A stretch of 27,312 nt of DNA from the NCBI GenBank assembly GCA_002179805.1, contig NAVB01000521.1:1-27312 (forward strand). Direction: 5' to 3'. This DNA is from Acanthamoeba lenticulata. Its lineage: Eukaryota > Discosea > Longamoebia > Acanthamoebidae. This document shows positions 18,820-27,312 of the stretch, one piece after another. The position numbers were made by a program, and so were the translations under genes. The stretch's first letter is position 1. Each line of letters starts with the position of its first letter. The notes below the pieces were generated by a model, which ran no database searches, was not told the origin of the DNA, and saw nothing but the letters and a program-made list of their open reading frames with translations.

Positions 18820-19520
18820 GTGATGTACGAATGAAAGATGAAAGACGAAGACGGAAGACAGGGGAAATGACTACACTTCAGCAAGTGCGATGAGCAAATC
18901 AAAACGGCGAAAATGACGCGAGAAAAGCGAGAGAGCCGGCGAAATTGGCTGGAAAAGCGAAAAACGGAGCTCGGACCGTTGCTCACCAGGTGGCAGGCGG
19001 ATGCGGCGCTTGTTAGCTCAAGTGCACTGCACGTCCTCGTGCAGAATTATGTAGGCCAGTAAGTAACCATAACAGTCGGTCTTGATGGGAGGTGGTCACA
19101 CGAAGAAGGGCTCAGGGCAGGTCAGCCAACAAGGCCTACTTGTATGGAAAGAGTTGTGATTGACACATAACTTAACCATGACGAATGTGCTTCAAGATAT
19201 CACTGGGCACACATTGGATACGTTGTAGTTTACAACAAGGGCCTGCCTAAGGTGAGTACTTTGCCGAACGGTCACGCCCCACCAGAGTTTTGCCACGGGG
19301 CCACGTCGGGCAATAAGAAGGAAAAGCCGCCGAAACTGACGATGGAAGTGCCTATTGCGGTGGACAGCGCCAACACAACAACCGCACGACACGAAGGACA
19401 ACCAAAAGCACTGAGAAGAAGAACTGAGAAGCAAGAAGACACGCGTCACGTAAAGCTTTACATCGGCTGCCCCACCACGCCAAAGACCTCAAACATTAAA
19501 TCAATCGAGAACACACGAAC
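18820..19520. promoter_or_regulatory. Divergent region between VIT1-like gene (-) and clathrin heavy-chain-like gene (+)
   Basis: This stretch of 701 bp holds both upstream regions. It has a purine-rich segment (about 18825-18920) and a 7-bp stem hairpin with a 4-nt loop at 19027-19044 (ctgcacg/cgtgcag). The open frame at 19252-19449 shows no family features. No convincing gene or TATA box is seen. Confidence 0.4.
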
Positions 19521-22500
19521 ATGCAAGCAGAAGCGATGTTGCAGACCGGGGCTGAGGATGAGAGGCCCATCATCTTTGAAGAATTAGCCTTTGTACGCCA
19601 GACATGGTGAGTGTTGTGGCACCGCTGGCTAATTGCGATTTATGTAAAAAAATCTTTGTGCAGCTGCCCTCGTTGGGCATCAGCAGCGATTCTATCTCGT
19701 TCACAGCGATCAGCATGGAGTCGGATAAGAATCTATGCGTGCAAGAGCAGGTATCTTCTTTTACTTCCGCACTGTAATCAAGAGATCGAAACGAAACTCG
19801 TTCTTGTGTTTCCCGCTGACCTCCCTGGCCAGCCGCCCATCCCAGGACGTAGCACCGGCAGTATCGCCATCGTCGATATCCCCAGCGCCTCGTTGCGCGG
19901 ACGATTTCCAAGTAGCGCCGACTCAGCCATCATCAATCCTAAACTTCCACTACTCGCCCTTCTTGGTACCAAAACGCGCCTCCTCCCACCTCATCCTCAT
20001 CCTCGCACGGGCATTTAGGCTCATGTCTCCTCTGCAACCTCAGCCAACAAGAAGCTTGAAGTCTACGACATGGACAAGAAGGCGAGAGTGACTTCATGCG
20101 AGAGTCCCGACACAGTGGTCTACTGGCGATGGGTGTCCACAACCATGATTGCCTTCGTCACCAAGACCGCCGTCTTCCACTGGCCTGCTGTCCACAAGAA
20201 CGGCAGTACGTTGCCACCCTCGTCCTAGTCGTTCTCCATCCTGCCTCACATCTCACACTTTCTTCTTCGCCCCCATCTGGTCAGCCGCGGCCGCGCCACA
20301 GCCCTACAAGTTCTTCGACAGGCACGCAAGCATGAAGGGCATGCAGATGATCAACTACCGCACGACGAGCGTGCCCGACCCCGCCAACCCGAGCCGCACC
20401 ATGCCCGTGGGCTGCCTCGTGGGTATCGCCAAGGAGGGCGACCGCATCGCGGGCCGCCTGCAGCTCTTCTCGTCGGAGAAGAACACAACTCAGACACTCG
20501 ACGCCCACGCTTGCTCCTTCGTGCGCTACGGCAAGTCCAACTCTCGCCGCCTCTTCTGCTACGCCACGCGTACTCCCTCGGAATCCAAGGTATGTACACG
20601 ATCTTATTTTTAATGTTATTCTTTATTTATTTTTATGGAAGCGCTGTGAAGAGGAAGCTGATTATGGCCTGATGATGGCAACGATGAGCAGTTCCATGTG
20701 TACGAGTTGTCGCCGCCCAAGGACACGACGTCGGAGAAGCCCTTCAAGCGGAAGAGCTCGCCCATCTACTTCCCGCCCGAGGCGGCGGCCGACTTCCCCG
20801 TGGCGATGCAGGTGAGCGACAAGCACAAGGTGGCCTACATCATCACCAAATACGGCTACCTCCACATCTTCGACATCCCGTCGGCTGAGCTTATCTACAT
20901 GAACCGCATTTCGGCCGACACCGTCTTCACAACCGTCCCCTCCGGCTCTGGTTCCTTCCCCTACATACTTTGCTTTATCTTTTCTCACACTTTTATTTTT
21001 ATTTTATTTTTGAAATTTTAATTTTAATTATTAATGGTATTGTTGTTCGCTACTTTATGTCGGCTGGTGCTGACCATTTTTATTTCCATGGGCTTTACAC
21101 CACAGGGGGCATTGTGGGCGTGAACAAGTCGGGCCAAGTCCTGTCGGTCCGCCTGAACGAGGACGCCATCGTCTCCCACATTGCGTTCAAGCTTGACAAG
21201 CAGCGATTGGTACCGTAGACACACGTCCCCACCCCAAACCTCGCACAAGGCCTGATCTCGAGGTGGGTGGGGGGCGTGCGGCAATCTCAGGCGTCGCGCT
21301 TTGCGGCCCGGAACGGGTGGCCCCTGACCCATTTGCCTCGCCAGCTGGACCAGCTCCTGCGCCAGGGCCAGTACACGGACGCCGCCACCCTCATCTTCCG
21401 TACGCGCCCACCTTTGCTCGGCCTCGGCCCAATCGTTTTTCGTCGTCTGACGAACGAGCGAACGTGGGCTGGTCTCGTGGCGCGCAGAGTACCCGAACGA
21501 GGACCTGCGAACGCCGGAGAACTTGCAAAAGTTCATCAACGCGCCGTTCACGCCGGGCCAGGTCACGCCCGCCATGCAGTACTTCAACCTGGCCCTCACC
21601 AAGGGCCGGCTCACCCGCAACGAGACCCTCGAGCTCGCCCGCGCCGGTACGCCACGCCGTCATGATGATGGAGATGATGAAGACGACGCTGATGGTGATG
21701 ATGTTTATGTCGACGCAGTCCTGAAGCAGAACCGAGGGGACCTGCTCACGACGTGGATGCAAGAGGACAAGCTCGATCCCAGCGAGGAGCTGGGCGACTT
21801 GGTGGCTGCGGTCGACCCGCGGCTGGCGTCGACCCTCTACCAGCGGGTGGGCGCCCACGAGAAGGCCCTCCGCATGTTTGTCGAGGCGGGCGAGGCCCAC
21901 CGGATCGTGGCCTACTGCGACGCCACGGGCTACGTCCCCAAGCTCGACTTTGCCGCGCAGATCGCCAACTTCCTCCAGACCAACCCGCCCCAGGCCATCG
22001 CGCTTGCCGTTGGCGTCCTCGAACGCACCCCGCCTCTCCTCCCGGTCGAGAAGGTAAATTTATCTTCAATTTACTATTCTATTTTGAATTTATAAATTAA
22101 TTTGGGTTGTGTGTGCTGCAGATAATCGAGCTGTTCGTCCAGGCGCAGCGCTTGCCCGAATTGACCAACGTGTTCCAGATGGCCCTCAAGCACAACAAGC
22201 CCGGTATGTTCTTTGCTCTTCTGACACTCGACGATGATGATGCGTCCACGTGAAACTCACTCCCTCCCCTTTCGCTGGTGCCCTATGGCCCTCCGCAGAG
22301 CAAAGTCACGCGCAGACGCGATTCCTCGAAATGCTGCTGTCCACCGGCCAAGTCCCCATCGCCGGTTCGTCGCCCCACCGCTCCGCTCTGCTGTTGCTGC
22401 TACTGGAAAGGTGTCAGGTGAAGCTCATTTACGGTTGGTTGTGTTGTGCGTGCGGTCCAGACCGAATCCTGACCACCAATGCGCTGACGTATTTCGACCT

Positions 22501-22585
22501 GGGCTACATCTCCATGTTGTGTGAGAAGGCCGGCCTCTACGACCGGGCCGCCTACCTCCGCGGCCGGATGAGCCAGCGCAAGTAA
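19521..22585 (+). CDS. Short clathrin heavy-chain homologue (N-terminal propeller and start of the distal leg only)
   Basis: Thirteen exons join in phase: 19521-19592, 19664-19750, 19833-19965, 20044-20205, 20285-20589, 20692-20950, 21106-21209, 21291-21399, 21488-21646, 21719-22053, 22122-22203, 22299-22364 and 22461-22585, giving about 665 aa. Residues 1 to about 330 match the clathrin terminal beta-propeller: LGISSDSISFTAISMESDKN, VVYWRWVSTTMIAFVTKTAV, YKFFDRHASMKGMQMINYRT, DFPVAMQVSDKHKVAYIITK, GYLHIFDI, YMNRISADTVF and GGIVGVNKSGQVLSV. The linker and first leg repeats follow: RTPENLQKF, EDKLDPSEELGDLVAAVDPR and LGYISMLCEKAGLYDRA. It then departs into AAYLRGRMSQRK and a stop. Full-length heavy chains have about 1,675 residues; the rest of the leg, the light-chain site and the trimer hub are absent, and only 400 bp separates this stop from the next gene. 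It may bind adaptors but could not build a triskelion. Confidence 0.87.
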
Positions 22586-22985
22586 AGTAGTCGGCCTCCT
22601 CCTGCTGACATGATGATCCTGCTCCCCCCCCCCCTTCTCAATGTAGTCACCACCACCTTCTCGCACACGTCATTCCATTTTTGCTTTCCCTTCCGTCCTT
22701 CTTGGTCCTTCTTTTCGTGGATGAAAGTTGTAGATTGTATTGTTGTTGTTGAAGATGATCGAAAAAGACAAAAAGAGAATTGCGGTGGTGAAACAGGGAA
22801 GCTGAACTGGAGGTGGATGTGAAGTGGTGAGAGCGCGAGTGAAGAAGGGAAAGCGAAGATCTTCGCCTCTAACACGCAAAAATGGTGGAGGAGGATGATG
22901 ATGGATGCAATGATGGTTGGGATGATGATGATGATGATGTCTGCGGAAGAGAAGTGCCACGGTCGATGGGGGGTGCTGTGCTGTC
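22586..22985. other. Convergent intergenic region with poly-C and GAT repeats
   Basis: This stretch of 400 bp lies between the stops of two convergent genes. It holds 11 consecutive C (22624-22634) and a (GAT)6-type tract (about 22921-22939). No further clathrin-like coding is seen in any frame. Confidence 0.6.
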
Positions 22986-25013
22986 TTACGGGCAGAAGGG
23001 GACGTTGATCTGACCGCCGCCCGAGCCGCGCAGGGTGGCCGCGACGACCTGGCCCAGCACGAGGCCGTTCTGGAGGGTCACGCTCGAGTTGGGCGCCAGC
23101 AGAATGCCTGCAGGCCCGAGTGGGTGAGCCAAGAAGAACAATGACGATGGTGAGGACGGTGATGACGACGTACCAGGGAATTGGAAGCCTTGGATGACCA
23201 CCTGCGGGGCCTCGCAGATGTTCCAGACGATGGAGGTCAGCGGCACGGCGCCGACGTCGACGAAGAAGTTGGAGAACGTGGCCGTTCCGTTGCCCACCAC
23301 GTTGATGACCACCTCCTGGACCGTGTTGCGGTCGAAGTTGACCAGGCGCAGGCCCGCCGCGGTGCTCAGGTCGCTGGCCTGCACGACAAAGGACTCGTTG
23401 GCCCCGCCCGTGGCGCGCAGGGTGATGCCGCCGAAGCCGTCGAGCTCGGCCTGCGTCGAGTTGGTGCCATTGGCCGTAGCGGCACTGCACAGACCCGCGG
23501 ACGTGTTGCGCAGTTCCTGGGCGGCCAGAGTGAAGTTGATGCCGCTCAGTTGGGTCACGTTGCCCACGACGAGGCGGCCGCCGTTGCCGAACGAGGGCAA
23601 GTTGACGATGGTCGCGTTGGCCGAGGCTACGAGGTTGCCGCAGAAAAGTCGACCGTTGGTGAAGTCGACCGAGCCGCTGCCCTCGACGACGATGCCGAAG
23701 CTGGCCGCCTCGGTGGCATTGCACACCGCACGCTGGTTGACGCCGAAGCTGCTGAGACGGAGTCCGCCATTGACGGCAATTGTGCTCTCGACATCGCCGT
23801 TGGTCAAGTCGACAGCGAACGAGGTAGACGAGGCGTTGTTGGAAGACGAAGACGAGTTGCCCAGCACGAAGGCGCTGTTGAGGCCGATAAAACCGCCGAG
23901 GAGAGTGTTGGGCGGGCACGTAGCGAGAGGGCTCGGGGAAGGAGAGGCGGGAGCTTGGCTGGGCAGCGGCGAGGCCACCACCACGGACGAGGGCGACGCG
24001 GACGGCGAGGCGGCACGGCTAGGCGAGGCCGAGGCCGAGGCAGAAGCGGACGGCGAGGCCGACGCTGACGGAGAAGCCGAGGCGGAAGCAGAGGGAGAAG
24101 CCGACGCAGAGGGAGAAGCAGAGGCCGAAGCCGAGGGAGAAGCCGAGGCCGATGCGGACGGAGAAGCCGAGGCCGATGCAGACGCCGAGGCCGACGCTGA
24201 CGGAGAAGCGGCACGGCTAGGCGAGGCGGACGCCGAAGCGGAGGCCGACGCGGACGGGGAAGCCGACGCGGATGCGGAGGGAGAGGCCGCACGGCTAGGC
24301 GAGGCCGACGCCGAAGCAGAGGCCGATGCCGAAGCAGAGGCTGAAGGGGAGGCCGACGCCGAGGCGGAGGGAGAAGCCGAACGGCTAGGCGAGGCCGATG
24401 CCGAAGCCGAGGCAGAAGCCGAGGCCGAAGGGGAGGCTGATGCCGAGGCGGAGGGAGAAGCTGAACGGCTAGGCGAGGCCGACGCCGACGCAGATGGAGA
24501 AGCCGAGGCTGACGCAGACGGAGAGGCCGACTGGCTGGGCTTATTCGAAGGAGAAGCAGACCGGCTGGGCTTGCTCGAGGCCGACGGCGAAGCGGATTGG
24601 CTTGGCTTGCTGGACGGAGAAGCGGATTGGCTGGGCTTGTTCGAGGGCGAAGCAGACTGGCTGGGCTTGCTCGAAGGAGAAGCCGATTGGCTGGGCTTGC
24701 TCGAAGGCGAGGCAGACTCACTGGGCTTACTCGAAGGCGAAGCGGATTGGCTTGGCTTGCTAGACGGAGAAGCAGACTGGCTGGGCTTGTTCGAAGGCGC
24801 TTCGCTGGGCTTGTTCGAGGGCGACTCGCTAGGCTTGTTGGACGGCGCTTCGCTGGGCTTGTTCGAGGGCGCTTCGCTGGGTTTGGTCGACGGTGCTTCG
24901 CTGGGCTTGTTCGAGGGCGCCTGGCTAGGCTTGTTGGACTGATTTTCGTCACCGGCGGAGACACTGGCCACCAAGAGGCAGCACAGGAGGACGCAGAGCC
25001 AAAGCTTCATCAT
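22986..25013 (-). CDS. Secreted protein with one C-terminal CAA domain and a long KPS/SASP stalk, Jonah-type lectin candidate
   Basis: Two exons (25013-23174, 23107-22986) encode about 653 aa. The first ATG at 25013 opens a signal peptide (KLWLCVLLCCLLVASVSAG). Then comes a stalk: 8-residue units of the type KPSEAPSN, changing to 10-residue units KPSQSASPSS. A long SASASPSA-type region carries regularly spaced SPSRSASP/SPSRAASP units, to about residue 360. The single CAA domain (about 375-653) shows CPPNTLLGG, VDLTNGDVESTIAVNG, LFCGNLVASANATIVNLPSF, EVVINVVGNGTATFSNF and ends GQINVPFCP. The 66-nt intron (23173-23108) has no stop; splicing joins GFQFPG to ILLAPNSS, matching the domains of the other CAA gene, while retention adds 22 Ser-rich residues. 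A cellulose or cyst-wall role is inferred from the Jonah family. Basic residues in the stalk set it apart from the three-domain protein. Confidence 0.85.
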   Translation of the reverse strand: MMKLWLCVLLCCLLVASVSAGDENQSNKPSQAPSNKPSEAPSTKPSEAPSNKPSEAPSNKPSESPSNKPSEAPSNKPSQSASPSSKPSQSASPSSKPSESASPSSKPSQSASPSSKPSQSASPSNKPSQSASPSSKPSQSASPSASSKPSRSASPSNKPSQSASPSASASASPSASASASPSRSASPSASASASPSASASASASASASPSRSASPSASASASPSASASASASASASASPSRAASPSASASASPSASASASASASPSRAASPSASASASASASASPSASASASPSASASASPSASASPSASASASPSASASPSASASASASPSRAASPSASPSSVVVASPLPSQAPASPSPSPLATCPPNTLLGGFIGLNSAFVLGNSSSSSNNASSTSFAVDLTNGDVESTIAVNGGLRLSSFGVNQRAVCNATEAASFGIVVEGSGSVDFTNGRLFCGNLVASANATIVNLPSFGNGGRLVVGNVTQLSGINFTLAAQELRNTSAGLCSAATANGTNSTQAELDGFGGITLRATGGANESFVVQASDLSTAAGLRLVNFDRNTVQEVVINVVGNGTATFSNFFVDVGAVPLTSIVWNICEAPQVVIQGFQFPGTSSSPSSPSSLFFLAHPLGPAGILLAPNSSVTLQNGLVLGQVVAATLRGSGGGQINVPFCP
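24000..24945 (-). repeat. Tandem repeats encoding the KPS/SASP stalk
   Basis: There are two zones. At 24520-24945, 24- to 30-bp units encode KPS-x-APSN and KPSQSASPSS. At 24000-24520, GCC/TCG-type codon repeats encode SASA and SPS(R) units with recurring SPSR(S/A)ASP. The strand bias leaves a long open frame on the other strand that is not a gene. Confidence 0.85.
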
Positions 25014-25977
25014 TGCGATCAATCAAACGGAAGGTGGTTTGCCAAGAGCAGGAAAGGTAAGGCTGGTTCGGTTTGCTGTTGGCTTGTTAGCTTGATTGCT
25101 GGCTTCGAGAGTCTTTGGGGCACCATTTATCCCGAGCAGCTTCCAATGAGCTTGCTGCAGCGCGTCGCCTTTCACGTCGCCTTTGAGGTGGAATCTCAGC
25201 CTGGCGGCCAGTGGAACTGCAGGAGTTGAGAAGGCGATGACCACGATCGTGAGTGCCCCTACCATAAACAGGTCTGTTTATGAGCAGACGAACGGTGGCC
25301 ATTTGCGGAAATGCAGAAATCAGCCATCTGTTCCCCACCAGCCTGAGGCGCTCTAACTTACTCAGTCCGTCGTAAATGTTGAGTGGATTATTAAATACTC
25401 AATGCAATTATTTGGCACGCCCACACTCTGAGGACCCAAATGTTTTCTGTCGAGGCAGTGCATGTGTTAGAGAGCCGCCTTTGGAGGACTGGAGGCCGAC
25501 AACATGCCTGTGAGGGTTTTGGCCGCCAAGGCCCCTAGCTCGACGGTCCAGCAGTCCTCGGCAACCCTACACACCCAAAAACCGTTGATCGCAAAGATAC
25601 TGAACTTTGCCATTTTGGATCGCTTGATGCAAAACAGAACAATTTCTATCTTCGTTGTCAATGGCCCAGTGGATACGTCCGGAGGTGAACAGGCAGATCA
25701 AGTTGGGTGTCGAGCTCCATGCATGACAGATCGTTACAGGGCTAGAGAATAACGGCATAGTGGTTCCCAAAAAGGTTGCAGCGCTGAACAAGACGCATGA
25801 CGTACCACTGATGTCTCGTTGCGGGTGGTCTCCACTCGAGCGCTCCAGGCGTGTGGTCTTACGATCGGCCACATTTCGGCCGGTAGCCCACCAAGTGGCT
25901 TCATGGCGCTCGACTCTTAAGAGAGATGGGCGAGTGGCCATACTTTGTACACGCACCTCACAACAACTGGACGAACT
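25014..25977. promoter_or_regulatory. Divergent region upstream of the single-CAA gene (-) and the small secreted gene (+)
   Basis: This stretch of 964 bp has no gene I can support. It contains a perfect 20-bp palindrome about 250 bp from the CAA start. On the minus strand, gataaatgg near 25121-25131 is the only TATA-like element. Open frames in both directions lack family features. Confidence 0.45.
25263..25282. promoter_or_regulatory. Perfect palindrome, candidate protein-binding site
   Basis: The arms cataaacag and ctgtttatg are exact reverse complements separated by GT. A dyad with 9-bp arms and a 2-bp centre is unlikely by chance in a region of this size and has the form of a dimeric DNA-binding site. 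No such dyad was seen upstream of the three-CAA gene. Confidence 0.35.
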
Positions 25978-26340
25978 ATGAAGAGCTCGATGCTGCTGGC
26001 ACTCTTTTTCCTGGGCCTGCTGGCTGGCCACGCATTTGCTGCCGGCACTGATGGTACTACTTGGCTTCTCCTTCTTGCGCGCTTTCTTCTATATGTTGAC
26101 CTGCTGCCGCTGCAGGAACGGTGATTGTGGGCACAGTCGCCACCACGACCAAGGCCGCCACCGTTGCCTCTACCTCGGCCACCGAGCAGGTACGAATAGA
26201 TTTCTCCCTGCAGGCTAAGTATCATGACCGTGCAAAGACTTACGTCGAGACCACCTCGCTTGCAGTCTCTTCTCTGGGCCTACCCGACGGCAACCTCGCA
26301 CGCGACGTCGCTCCGCCCGTTTTGGATGAACCTGTCCTGA
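25978..26340 (+). CDS. Small secreted Thr/Ala-rich protein of unknown function
   Basis: Three exons (25978-26053, 26116-26189, 26266-26340) give 74 aa. The N-terminus is a strong signal peptide (KSSMLLALFFLGLLAGHAFA, cleavage likely after AFA). The short mature part is rich in Thr, Val and Ala (GTVIVGTVATTTKAATVAST). Splice ends are canonical and intron lengths (62 and 76 nt) are typical here. AATAAA at 26351, 11 bp after the stop, supports this end. The alternative is to read through the second intron to a stop at 26372, which would place that AATAAA inside the coding region. I do not recognise a family. The mature protein, about 50 residues, could be O-glycosylated. Confidence 0.5.
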
Positions 26341-26406
26341 AGAGAAGACGAATAAAAATGGCGGGAAATTGACTCTTCTTGCACACAAAAGCAGAATAAA
26401 AGTTTG

Positions 26407-27312
26407 ATGGACTTGGTGACTGCGGCACGTCTGCTGGCGAGCAACTTCTTCGTGGCCACGCCCGCGCGGATCCTCTTTGAGCGCGCCGCATGCAGCCGGC
26501 CCTCCTTGCTTGAACGCCACCTCCCGCCAAGTTCGGCGGTTGTTGGGCGAGGGAAATCTCTCCTCGGCTCCTCATCCTCGTCGTCATTCTTCACCCCCAT
26601 TTCCTCCATCTGGAGCGTTCTTTCGGGCGGTGGAGAGGACACTGTGAACGGCCTACTTCATGTGGCTCACGCCAGTCTATGGACCTTCAGCGTGCCGTTC
26701 ATCCAGAGCGCAGTGTTCGAATCTGCCCAGGGTTCGTCATTATTATTTATTTTATTTTCAAAATCTTTTTATTAAAGCTCTTGGAATTGATAACAAGTGC
26801 TGGTGCACAGACTACTTGTTCTTGTTGTACTCGCTGTACGGGCGAACAAGGCAGACCCTCGATGAGAACTTCCGACCCTTCCTCTACGGCGAGATTGCGC
26901 GCCCGGTCAACGTGGCCGCCTCCACCATCGCCTACGCGGTAGGAAGCCTCTCCTCACCTCCCCATGCGCCACGCCCACGATGGGCCGTCGTCATTGACTG
27001 GACTGCTTTTGCCTCTTCTACGGCATCTAGGCGAGCTTCCCCTTCTTCCTGTGCGCGTTCGGGGTGCGCGGCAACAAGCCCGACCAGTGGGACAAAATCC
27101 CAGCGCCCTTCCTGCCGTCGAGCAAGCGAAAGGTGCCCGTCCTCGCGCTCCCGCTCTTCATCGCCATCGCCCACCTGCGCACGTCGCTCCTCCATGGCAC
27201 GGCGGCGCGCGACCACTTGCACCGCCTGTGCCTCCGGGTGCTGCCCTCCTCCTCGGTCGGGGACTTCGTGGTCGAGCACCCAGGACGACCCCAATCGGGC
27301 GCGGTGCAAGTC
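26407..27312 (+). CDS. Unrecognised protein with possible mitochondrial presequence (partial, runs off the edge)
   Basis: Exons 26407-26731, 26811-26938 and 27031 to the window end join in phase, giving about 245 residues so far with no stop. The N-terminus (DLVTAARLLASNFFVATPAR, then more Arg and no acidic residues until ILFE) resembles a mitochondrial targeting helix, but this is a weak inference. A Ser-rich stretch follows. Exon 2 reads YLFLLYSLYGRTRQTLDENF, then RPFLYGEIARPVNVAASTIA. Exon 3 has a hydrophobic start (ASFPFFLCAFGVRGNKPDQW) and VPVLALPLFIAIAHLRTSLL, so it may be membrane-associated. The start is the only ATG in exon 1's frame and lies just after an AATAAA (26395), so an upstream exon is possible. 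I do not recognise a family. Confidence 0.5.

Noticed and set aside
19252..19587. Open frame of 111 codons before the clathrin start
   Set aside because: No homology, overlaps the clathrin first exon in another frame, and its codon use is unlike the genes here.
22580..22985. Possibility that the clathrin gene continues by splicing at gtaaag (22582)
   Set aside because: No frame in the next 400 bp resembles clathrin, and the divergent AAYLRGRM tail begins before that site. It is kept as a test in the finding but not modelled.
23194..24942. Open frame of 582 codons on the plus strand, rich in Glu, Ala, Asp and Gly
   Set aside because: It is antisense to the CAA gene. The biased codon repeats for Ser, Ala and Pro leave all frames free of stops; the composition is an artefact and there is no domain.
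25567..26031. Open frame of 154 codons on the minus strand
   Set aside because: It overlaps the signal peptide exon of the small secreted gene, and its sequence has no recognisable features.
26266..26372. Read-through reading of the small secreted gene ending in KRRRIKMAGN at 26372
   Set aside because: It needs the typical gtacga donor at 26190 to be ignored and puts an AATAAA inside the coding region. The spliced form fits better, though this is not certain.

Overview
The window is protist nuclear DNA and looks like Acanthamoeba (A. castellanii or a close relative). Genes are GC-rich, tightly packed on both strands, and cut by many short introns of about 60-100 nt with gtgcg/gtacg-type donors. 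Intergenic DNA is AT-rich. Two genes encode secreted Ser/Pro/Ala-rich proteins with choice-of-anchor A (CAA) domains, the family known as 'Jonah' lectins in the Acanthamoeba cyst wall. The organism call is an inference from these traits, not from a database match. Gene models were built by hand: exons were joined only where splice sites, phase and homology agreed.

Layout, left to right. A tRNA-Gly(GCC) on the minus strand (90-160). A glutathione S-transferase (+, 298-926) whose middle exon lies in the opposite orientation. A SMARCD/BAF60 chromatin-remodelling subunit (+, 1002-3037, 10 exons). Convergent to it, an F-box/WD40 protein (-, 3163-5077) and directly upstream of that a ubiquitin-conjugating-enzyme-like E2 (-, 5174-5935). 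A large secreted protein with three CAA domains (+, 6759-10565). An MITD1-like ESCRT-III-binding protein (+, 11111-12604). A CCCH-finger/ERI1-like exonuclease (-, 12848-14552), divergent from a secreted class 3 lipase (+, 14888-16306). A second, diverged copy of the E2 (-, 16571-17221, with homology to 16466). A VIT1/CCC1 iron/manganese transporter (-, 17569-18819), divergent from a clathrin heavy-chain homologue that stops after about 665 residues (+, 19521-22585). A second secreted CAA protein with one C-terminal domain (-, 22986-25013). A very small secreted protein (+, 25978-26340). An unrecognised gene that runs off the right edge (+, from 26407).

The genes do not form one pathway. Three themes recur: cell-wall or secreted proteins (two CAA proteins, the lipase, the small secreted protein), ubiquitin-type regulation (F-box/WD40 plus two E2 copies), and membrane traffic (MITD1, short clathrin heavy chain). 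The observations most worth checking are the inverted exon in the GST gene, the clathrin heavy chain without leg and hub, the ERI1-like nuclease with no visible catalytic histidine, the E2 duplicate with one in-frame stop followed by a still-conserved tail, and a stop-free 84-nt intron in the iron transporter that would encode an extra membrane helix if retained.
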